From assembly GCA_963995505.1 (NCBI GenBank), contig OZ023182.1, positions 14,054,619 to 14,118,618 on the forward strand: a stretch of DNA of 64,000 nucleotides, read 5' to 3'. Under the pieces are notes generated by a model. That model was not told where the DNA came from, ran no database searches, and was given only the letters and a program-made list of their open reading frames with translations. A program made the position numbers and the translations under genes. This DNA comes from Hypericum androsaemum (taxonomy: Eukaryota; Streptophyta; Magnoliopsida; Malpighiales; Hypericaceae). The stretch's first letter is position 1. The number at the start of each line of letters is the position of its first letter. This document shows, one piece after another, positions 55,309 to 64,000 of this stretch.

Positions 55309-56932
55309 GGGTGATTTGTTTGGTAATCAATTGGGAACTGTTTGGTTTGAGGTTTATTGAGGTTAGGACCAAACAGAGCCTAAGGAGGAAAAGAAAGGGT
55401 AGAGATTCTGGGGAAAGATGGTTGGAGTTGGGAGTATTGGAGAGGTGGAATGGGGTTTAGGGAGGAAAAGGTGGGGAAGATTTATTTATTGAATTCACAA
55501 TTAATGTTTTACTTGAACAAGTACAGTCAAGTGGGTGTTTTTTAGCTAGTACATAACTTTTATTTTTTTTTCTTTTTGGTTTATAACCTTAGTATCCCGA
55601 CCAATAGATTGATTCTCTTTCTTTCTAGTCAAATATAAAATTTTAAAAGCCATAAAATATTCAAGACTATTGTATTTTAATAGATTCAAATTAAAATTTT
55701 AATTAAGTTAGAATTTAAAATTTGATTAAATTAAATTTTAAATTTTAATTAAGTTAGAACAATATTATTTCGAGTTTATCTAATTGGTTTTTGATACCTT
55801 CTATTTTGTTTTGTCCATTCTCTCGCCACTTTCTTTTCGTTTTTGTTTTACTTTAGAAAGTTTTTCAGTTCGCTCCTTCGTGGAAGATTTTTTTTTGTTG
55901 GCAAAACACGTTCTAAAGTTTTGGGTTTCTAAACTTTTATCTTTATTTTCAAAGCTTTTGAAATTACTATAAATTACTCTAGTTTCAGAAAATTTAATTG
56001 GATAACAATAATAGAGATAATAGAAGAATAGAGAGAAAATTGTATAAATTTCTATTAATAATAATCAAATCTCATCAAAAAAAGCTGTTACATATATCTA
56101 ATTATCTATAGCTAATATATTCAACTATTCATTGTCCACTAAATAAATTATGGAGCAAATGAGCCGAAATAAAAAAATAGTTGTGATCACGAAAAACGTC
56201 ACTGATATAATAAACATTCATTTGATAAATCAAAAAATTAGTTATAACAAATAATAAAGTTTTATCAAACCAATTAATTTTGATAGTAATAAATAGCCAA
56301 CCAAGGTACAGTTTAATGTAGGGGTTCTCGGTGTTATTTAACTTGTGTTTCATTCATATTTGATCTTTCTTAATGTCAACTGGAACTGCGACATCGCAGT
56401 CATCTCTTCCTATAATACGGGGAAAAACTTTGGCTGTGAAATGGCCAGTTAAATGCAATTGTTGACTCGGAATTTCGAAAGAACAACATATTTTCCCAAC
56501 AAAATAAAAGAATACCAGCAAGTTGTCGTAAAATGGGTCGATAATATAACTAGTTTCCAACTGTTCTCACCGCACTTGGACTTCGTGAATTGGCCAACAC
56601 CAAAAGTTTCAACATTTAAGAGATGATCGTGCGCAATAGAAAGTCGGAATTAGATGCTTTTGTATAGATCTGTAGGTTACGTGGTATAATTATCAAGGAA
56701 ATATGAAAATAAATTGCTTACAAAAAATTATTTTCAATATTGTGTCACTTGGAGTAGATGGAACATGGGACCGAAGACCTTGGAAGCTTAGCGAAATTAT
56801 CTGTTATGATAACACATGCAATGCAAATGTCATGATAATCACTGATTGGCCAACACCATGCTTCAAATAGATTGATCATTTGAGCTTGCTTTTTTTGTTG
56901 TTGGAACTGATCTTAGTTTCTAACTTTCTACC
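55309..56932. other. U-box promoter and AT-rich spacer
   Basis: The first 200 bp form the leader and promoter of the U-box gene on the minus strand. The remainder is AT-rich with no recognised gene or element. Confidence 0.4.
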
Positions 56933-56940
56933 TTAATTAC

Positions 56941-58312
56941 TGATGCACCAGACAGCGTATAGACAAGAATAATAGTGACCTGTTCCGTAGACTCGCAAGA
57001 GAATAATCGGAAAGGCAAGACAAGAAGGAAAATCTTAAATTTTATAATTAATTCAACTGCCTAAAATAATAGACAATGGATCATATTTATAAAGAAACAA
57101 AACAACCCTATTAAATAAAATCCTACTAGAAATCAAACTCTTAATAATAATCTTAAAACTATAGATAATAATAATCCTAAAACTATAGATAATGACTAAT
57201 AATGACTACAACTAATATCATTCTTTATCTCCATCATTCTGCCCCGGTTGGAGAAATTCGTCTCGAATTTGGTATAGTCGGCTAGTTTGATATCTTCCTA
57301 CGTGCACTCTTGAACACCTTCGAACCACGTGTTGACATCTGGTATCTCCCATTCTAACAGAACATATATTTAGAAATCTTGGAACCATAAATATTCACGT
57401 GAAAGACCACGAACTCACTGTTCTAGACTGATCTTTCATCATCTTTGAGACTGTTCCACAAGTTCAACAATGAAAAACTCTCAACAGATGCAAACTTATT
57501 AACTTTGAGAAAGTCAGTATGCTTGACATACTCGACCTCATAATCCTGGACAACCTGAGGTAAATGCTCGACATACTTGATCTGATAATCCTGAACAACC
57601 TGAGGTAAATGCACATCTAGCAACTCACGAGCAATAACTTTCTTAACCTCGTCCTCCTCACCACGGTAGGAGTCAACAACTTTCTTAACCTCGTCCTCCT
57701 CACCACGGTAGGAGTCATATATTGGTGGACCAAACAAGCAATCATCGAGTTCATTTCTTCTCGGTTAGTGCAAGCAATGCCCAGAGGTTGTCCATGTTAA
57801 CCTCGTCATCCGACTTCATGTGCTCGATGATAGGTGGTGGTGCCCCAATGGGGTGGTGTAGGGTGGTACTCGTTGCCGTTGTACCTAGCGAACAAAGCAA
57901 GGTTAGTACCTCGTTCATTTGTTCTTCCATAGCATCCATGCAATGCTCAAGGTGATCGCGGCTGGCCGCCTCCTTATGTGTGTCTCGTTTCAGCGGCATC
58001 TTACAGGAGCTTATGGCTGGTCACTGATACCAACTGATGCAGCAGAGAGCGTATAGATAAGAATAATAGTGACTTGTTCCGTAGACTCGCAAGAGAACAA
58101 TAGACAAGACAAGTAGAAAAATTCTAAATTTTATAATCAATTCAACTGCCTAAAATAATAGACAATATGTCCTATTTATAAATAAACAAAACAAACCTAT
58201 TAAATAAAATCATACAAGAAATCAAACTCTTAATAATAATTTTAAAACTATAGCTAATAATAATCCTAAAATTATAGATAATGACTATAACTAATATCAT
58301 TCTTTATCTCCA
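56941..58312 (-). mobile_element. TRIM-like LTR element with shrunken gypsy gag
   Basis: LTRs at 56941-57233 and 58035-58312 begin TGATGCA(C/G)CAGA and end TTTATCTCCA. They are flanked by an identical TTAATTAC (56933-56940 and 58313-58320). The minus strand shows TGGTATCAG (58032-58024) next to the right LTR as a tRNA primer site, making that the 5' LTR. The interior of about 0.8 kb encodes only a reduced Gag, so this is a 1.4-kb non-autonomous element close in form to TRIMs. If the LTRs are read as two bases longer on the left and one on the right, the flanking repeat becomes the standard 5 bp (TAATT). Confidence 0.85.
57423..57999 (-). pseudogene. gypsy-type gag remnant of the TRIM-like element
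   Basis: The minus strand from 57999 reads MPLKRDTHKEAASRDHLEHC, MDAMEEQMNEVLTLLCSLGT, then HHPIGAPPPIIEHMKSDDEV and MDNLWALLAL, the start of a plant Ty3-gypsy Gag. After a stop a second frame (57737-57423) reads GPPIYDSYRGEEDEVKKV and VEYVKHTDFLKVNKFASVES. It contains direct duplications: DSYRGEEDEVKKV twice (39-45 bp unit) and EHLPQVVQDY-like phrases twice. The Gag core and everything after it have been deleted. Confidence 0.7.
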
Positions 58313-58984
58313 TTAATTACTCTAGTCGGTTCTCATCAAAGTGAAAATACAGGGGGAAGATAAATCATTTAATTCGCTAACTAATTAAATGTTGGGTATT
58401 AATAGTGCCTAGTCATGGAATTAAAAGATTTAAACTGTCAACTTTCTAAAATTATGCCCCTCTTGAACTTGAATTCATAAATATAATCGGTATCCTGATA
58501 ACAGATAATATAAAATTGTATAAATATGGTTTATTTGTTTTTATAGTGTAATCTAACTAACATGTCGTGCTACCAAACTACAAAAATGGTTTCCGGTCGG
58601 AGGAAAAGGCGATAACAACTTGTACTAGAGTAGGAGAGCTAATTATTTTTTATTAAGTTTTAAGGGATGCGACTTTAGTTTGTTAATAGAACTGAAGGAA
58701 GTCAATTTAGATAAAAGAGGTTGCGTGAGATTAAAAAAATTTGTTCAGAAGACAAAGATAAGGGACCAGATTTGGTCCAGCACCAATCTGGAAGGAGTAG
58801 AATGGGAAAAAAAAATAAAAAAGGGAGATTGCAAGGAAAAGGGACACGTACCTCACTTTTGGGAGTGGGGTGGGTAATTAATTAAATAATTTTTTTATTC
58901 AAATAGCATCAGCTTTTCATTCTTTTTAATTTAAAAATTATTTTTAATAGAAAAATTATTTAATTAATTATCCAAATTTTTTAT

Positions 58985-59625
58985 TATAATTATTTTTAAT
59001 AACCGGACATACCATTGGATATAATTGATCATACAATTTGATATAACGGTGTAAACTATTTAATATAATAGATATACCAGTCGATATATAATTTAATTAA
59101 TTATTTAATAACATGACATACCATTCAGTATAATTTGGCATACTATTTGATATAACCGAGCGTACAATTTAATATAAACGGGCGTACCATTTAATATAAT
59201 GGAGTGACTGCCTTTAATTTTTTTTCCTTGTGCATTTTTTTCAATAAAAGGGATGTCACATTTTTATATCAAATGGTTTACTATGTTATTTGAAATGGTT
59301 TATCCTGTTATATTAAATAGTTTATCTGATTATTTAATTAATTATTTAACTTTCTTATTATAAGTATTTTTGGTATATCATTTGATATAATCGAGCATAC
59401 CATTTTAACATATCTTCGATTAACTTCATAAAAAAGATCACAATTGATACATCAAACTATTTTATCATAACATGATAAATAATTTTATCATAATTGTGCA
59501 AACTATTATATCGTAATTGTACAAACTATTGTATCGTAACAGGATAACCCATTGTATCATAACAGGATAAACTATTGTATCATAACTGAGCAAACTATTG
59601 TATCATAACATGAAAGTCATTCGAT
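58985..59625. repeat. 22-bp satellite array, inverted relative to 48310
   Basis: Repeated units of about 22 bp of the form ACATACCATT(C/G)GATATAA and then AAACTATTGTATCATAAC. The TATGGTATGTCC-type core of the arrays at 48310 and 50478 appears here as its reverse complement (GGACATACCATT). The array is interrupted by non-repetitive AT-rich stretches near 59210-59260 and 59340-59400. Confidence 0.7.
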
Positions 59626-60004
59626 ATATAAATACAAAATCAAAAAAAGAAAAAGAAAAAAGAAAATGGGAAGGAACGTTTGATGGATGGAGAATCGGAC
59701 ATACTATTCAATACATAATCGACAAATCATTCAATATAATTTTCTTGTTCCGAAAAATACATAACAAAAAAATTACTTTAATTTTTAATCGTTTCCTTCC
59801 GAAAAAAAATTGCTTTAATTCAATATCAAGGAGACGTCAACCCCAGGCATCGAACAAGGCACAGGCAAATTGGATCGCGTGGGCGACGGAGCGAGAGACT
59901 GGATTGAGTGAAGACTAAAGAAAATTTGTCCACATGTGGGGATTATATTTTGGGCCGTCAGATTTGATTATCTTTAAATCTGATGGTCAATAACCTACCA
60001 GGTG

Positions 60005-60118
60005 ATATTGGTTTGCATGTGAAGTGATATTGGTTTGCAAGAGGCTGGTTTACATATGAAGTGATATTGGGTTGCATGTGAAGTGATATTAGTTTGCATG
60101 TGTAGTGATATTGGTTTG
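60005..60118 (+). repeat. Short tandem repeat, TGATATTGGTTTGCATGTGA
   Basis: Five imperfect copies of about 22-24 bp, some spaced by other sequence. Confidence 0.7.
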
Positions 60119-63100
60119 AGTTAAACCCCATTGATGGGGACTAGCCTAGTCCCTACCAAATCCGTCCCCACGGAGCGGTGGTTGCTAGGCTCCAAAGTTC
60201 ACCGTCAGATCTCTAGAGAATGGTTGAGAGGGGAGGAGAGAGAAAGGTAGAAAGGGGAGAGAGAACGTGGAGGAGGAGAAAAGAGATTTAATGAAATAAC
60301 CAAAATGCTCTCATAAATTTTGACCATCAGATCTTACACATAATTTAAAAAATTGATTTGATGATTCTCCTTTCATTCAGATTAATTCTGGAATATTTTA
60401 CACATTCAGTACCAAATCTATTCTATAGATAATGTGAAACAGACTTGCTTTTAGTCGATGATAATGCGTACAGTTATTTTAGTCTGAACCTTACAAATAT
60501 TTTTTTTGGACTAAGGATATGAAATTTATTAAATCATGATTTCCGAAAGAGCAACCAACCAAAAATTACACTCATGACAACCTTCCAACAAATATTATTA
60601 ATTTTATTATTATTATACAAAATTCCAGATTTGCGTTTGTTCGTTCAAGTTACTAGCACGCTCTAAAATCAAAATTTTCATTTCTAAAAAAAAGAGTATA
60701 AAATTCAAATAAAATGCCGCTTTGAATATTCTCATGAATGCATGTCGAAATCGCTTGTTTGGAAGAATTTTTGAAAGTGACTTAGAACTTTTTCATTAAA
60801 TAGAAAATAGGAGTAGAATTTGGAACCCGACACTAAGTACAAATATAGGATCTCTCACATAGTTCACTAAAACCCTACCGAGTTGCAAGAGTGTGAGGTG
60901 GCTCGTCTTAGTCCATATATCAATTCCGAGAACAAAATTAATCTTATAAAAAATAGTGTCAATTAATAAACAACCACCTAAATAAATGTCGAACGCATTG
61001 TCAGCTAAACAAATCCATATTATGCATACGTTTCTAATAATATGTAAGAAAAACACGGATTAACTTCTGCGATCTACTCCAGTAAGTTATGATACTACGC
61101 CGAGTGAAGCGCGTAGCACCATCTTAATACGCCGAGTGATACAAAATATTTTGTGTGTATTGGTTCAACTCACGCGTGTTGACCGTGTTGACTTTACTTT
61201 CTTATTGTTTTTGAATTATTTTTTTGGATTGTACACAAGCAATAAACTTATTTATACACGAAAAGTGGAGAGACCTATATATAATAATGGAACCTATTGT
61301 AATAAAAATGAAAACAAATACACACCAAGTTGAATCACTCATACACGAAAATGGAACCATTCCATTTACCAACAGATGAGGTTGGAAATATCTATACATT
61401 AAAATTGAACCATATACAGACAATATTAAAAGCTAGATATAGGAAAAAATGGATATAGGCTCATAGATTGATCCAATTGAGCAATAAAAAAAAACGTGCT
61501 ACTGTAATAAATTGAATATATCAAGTATGGTCATAAATGACGCAAACAGTTACCTACGCATGATGATGTAATTACGATAAAACATTCGTTAGCTCATTTC
61601 TTTTAAGTGATAATCTGCCTCTTAAAAAGTTTGGGACCAGGACGAGTGTTAAAATTTAATATCATCTCTATTATAATAATTAATATATTTAAAAAATTTA
61701 TTATTAAATTTTTGTCCCAATTTTTGCATAAAATAAATAAATACATATATTTTTAAATACTTTACGAATTTGATAAATATTTTAACACTGTGTTACACTT
61801 AATTATTTGATAAATTTTACACTATCATTCATCTTCTCAGTTGTCTTCAAATAGTCCTTATAATCGTCGTCTTATATTAAGATAGTATCTCAATCAAGTT
61901 TAGCATATAAATAATGCTATAAGACGATATTTTAGGTAATTTTAATATAGACAAAGTAAAATTTTGATATTTATGTATTTATTATTCAGTAATTCAATTT
62001 TAATATTTTTGGATAAAAAAATATAAATCTCTCTTAAGTAATAACTTCTATAAAGTACTATTTTTTTCCGATCCTAACAATATTACTTTAGAAATATTTT
62101 ACTGTACATAATTATAAAACCACATTAACATTATAATGAAACCACACAAAAAGTTCTTTACAAAAATAGCCATGATTAATCAATGTAGTTGTTGGTGTTG
62201 CTTCTTTTCAAACCAAGTAATATATATGTGGTTAGGGGATTCTCTTCCAGAGAGCAAAAACTCTCTTTAAAAAAATAAATCAAATCACAAGTTATTTTGT
62301 ATATAGATTCTTTCAATTGCCACGATCACTGGGTGACATCCAGTTTTGCTATGATGGGGATATCATTATTGTTGAACCTGATGCTTATATTGTATTTACC
62401 AATAAAAAAGTACTTAAAGAATTATTCAATATTGAAGTACCAAAAGATCTCCAAGAAGCCAAAATTTTGTTTGAGAAATAATTCTTGGATCTAAACGTGC
62501 TGCGTAATCTTTTAAAAAGCGTTTAGAGCGTCTTCCTCTCGTGGTTGGAGCTTTGTCTCCCTTTCTTTTTAGGTCTTCGCCAATCTTCCATCCTAGCCTC
62601 ACACCTCCCCAACCTAATCACATACATCCCTAACAACCAAACTCATCCACCTCCTCCTCCTAGGCTGCCGTTACTTCCTCTTGGGTTTTGAGGTCTCGGT
62701 CTACCCAGGCCACCAAATCATCTAAGGCCTTCATCTGGGTGTCCCAAGGTGCTCGAAGACCTAGGGCGAGGCTCGGATTTCTTGGGTCTTCACTGACACT
62801 CTCTCCAGACTAGGTCAATCTCTCCTCCGCATTAAAGTCTTTTACCGACTCTATCACCTGACTAGGACGCCCTCCCCCGGTCTCCTCCCTGTCGTTAGGC
62901 CTTCACCGAACTAAATCGTCGCTCAAACCTACAACCGCTCGAGTCTACAACACATCTGACGTCCTTCAGGGTACCGGCACTTGAGATTACTGTCACTAGG
63001 CCGGACCAGACCCTCAAGGCTCTTTATGGCTCCACCGGACAGTAAGAAAACAAATTCCGGTGACCAGAAGGGTGGTCAATGGAGATCACCCTTCCTGACT

Positions 63101-63193
63101 CATTTCTGGCCTGGGCTATCCTATATTTTTAGCTGTATGCATCATTTCCCTTGGTCTATTTTGTATGCTCTATGTATTGTCTGTATTTGTTAT
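60119..63193. other. Intergenic, mostly AT-rich
   Basis: Nothing recognised from 60119 to about 62500. The block 62510-63000 is more GC-rich and C-rich on the plus strand, but has no convincing reading frame. It may be old transposon sequence. Confidence 0.35.
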
Positions 63194-64000
63194 TGTTGGA
63201 TTTGTGAATGAGCCTAAGTGGAAAGACCCAAAGTGGGAGGCCCAAAAGGGAAATAGAAAGTGCAATCCCACATTAGAAAGTGGCACCAACATTTTCTAGT
63301 TTATAAAGAAAAATTCCTTGTTGACTAGGAAATAAGTTGACAATCTGGAAGGAAAGCCAATTCGGACCGCGACGAGGATGGTGCGTAGCACCATCCGAGC
63401 ACGAACACGAGCACGTGCGTGTGCGTGTGCGCATGGCGCATTGAACGCAGGTCGCAATGGGCGCTTTGTGGCGATGGCCACCGAAGAGGCACGAAGGGCT
63501 GGAACATTCTGAAAATTTCCAGACATACGAAGGGGTGCGACGAGACTGGATAATGCTGACTTCCGAAGGGACACGAAGGGCCCTACAGATAGGCAGCAAG
63601 GATTATCCAGAAAGGCCTCCGAAAAGGCACGACCGTTCAGACAGCCAACGCCAACGGACGCATCCCTACGGAGTGGCTGCATCCCTGCCTCCTCCAGCCT
63701 CCATCCCAGCAGCAAGTGCATCCATAAGTATTGTTGTCTTCTTCTCTCCCCCCGTTCTTCACTTACAATTCTGGGTATATAAGGGTTCGCCTGAAAGTTT
63801 CGAGATACGTGTGCAACGTTCTTGGAAATGTCTGAACAATCGTTGTATCTTGGGGATGATTGCCATAGCCTGTACTGCACTGAAATATACGGGGCAATCT
63901 CGTCTTACTGAGAAAGTGTCCAACACTTGCCTCGACTGCCGTAGATCCTAATCAAGTACACCAAACCCTCCGATCACAACAATCGTAAGATGAGATCGTG
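63194..64000 (+). repeat. LTR of a retrotransposon entering the right edge
   Basis: Starts TGTTGGATTTGTGAATGAGC. Phrases such as GGAAAGACCCAAAGTGG and CAATCCCACATTAGAAAGTG, then a TTTATAAAG motif, are typical of plant copia LTR promoters. No primer site or gene is seen before the window ends. A perfect 9-bp hairpin lies at 63376-63396. Confidence 0.55.

Noticed and set aside
53741..55314. Long open frames on the plus strand opposite the U-box gene
   Set aside because: They are antisense shadows of a GC-rich coding exon.
62981..63211. 76-codon plus-strand open frame
   Set aside because: Runs into the LTR start and has no family resemblance.

Overview
This window is nuclear DNA from a flowering plant. 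The genes are split by short GT-AG introns, coding exons are GC-rich against AT-rich surroundings, and most of the space is plant transposons (Mutator-like, hAT, Ty1-copia, Ty3-gypsy-derived). The families present are plant-specific: a WLIM1 LIM protein, CBP60, GASA/snakin, a U-box/ARM protein, F-box/FBD and PPR. I cannot fix the species. The GC-rich exons would suit a non-grass monocot or a magnoliid, but that is a guess. There are no operons, ribosome binding sites or CRISPR arrays.

Five host genes look intact as far as they can be read. They are the 5' half of a WLIM1-type LIM gene (minus, 1-1498, runs off the left edge); a small DnaJ gene of the dnaJ-72 type (plus, 8211-9499, three exons); a seven-exon CBP60 calmodulin-binding gene (minus, 10938-14168); a four-exon GASA gene (minus, 36645-37479); and an intronless U-box/ARM E3 ligase gene (minus, 53605-55308). 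Broken host sequences are an F-box/FBD gene (31107-32383) and a PPR fragment (about 16730-17160). Fragments of a DELLA gene and of DPH5 have been carried in by transposons.

The rest is a nested transposon landscape. I delimited at least six complete Mutator-like elements, each with long terminal inverted repeats and a 9-bp target duplication or near-duplication (1711-2778, 17195-18294, 27632-28671, 40284-41426, 43861-44320, 44468-46619). There is also one truncated copy (38783-39139) and one inserted at a duplication breakpoint (39140-40172). Two of these are clear Pack-MULEs: one carries a DELLA GRAS-domain piece just upstream of WLIM1, the other carries DPH5 exon 1 with its start codon and splice donor. 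hAT elements with 8-bp target duplications lie at 18337-19788, 38580-42021 and 45531-46387, with related copies at 4447-6110, 42030-42725 and 3010-3511.

The LTR retroelements are an 8.5-kb deleted Ty1-copia (21163-29678), another copia remnant (about 6110-7930), a gag-only LTR element of the TR-GAG/LARD kind (32972-36281), a 1.4-kb TRIM-like element with a shrunken gypsy gag (56941-58312), and an LTR entering the right edge (from 63194). Elements are nested: a MULE inside a copia LTR, two MULEs inside a hAT, a hAT inside a MULE.

The right half also holds a 2.1-kb tandem duplication (46891 to about 51203) and related 22-bp satellite arrays (near 48310, 50480 and 58985). The most interesting items are the Pack-MULE gene captures, the MULE at the duplication breakpoint inside a hAT, an in-frame stop-free GC-AG intron in CBP60, and the second open frame of unknown function in the gag-only element.
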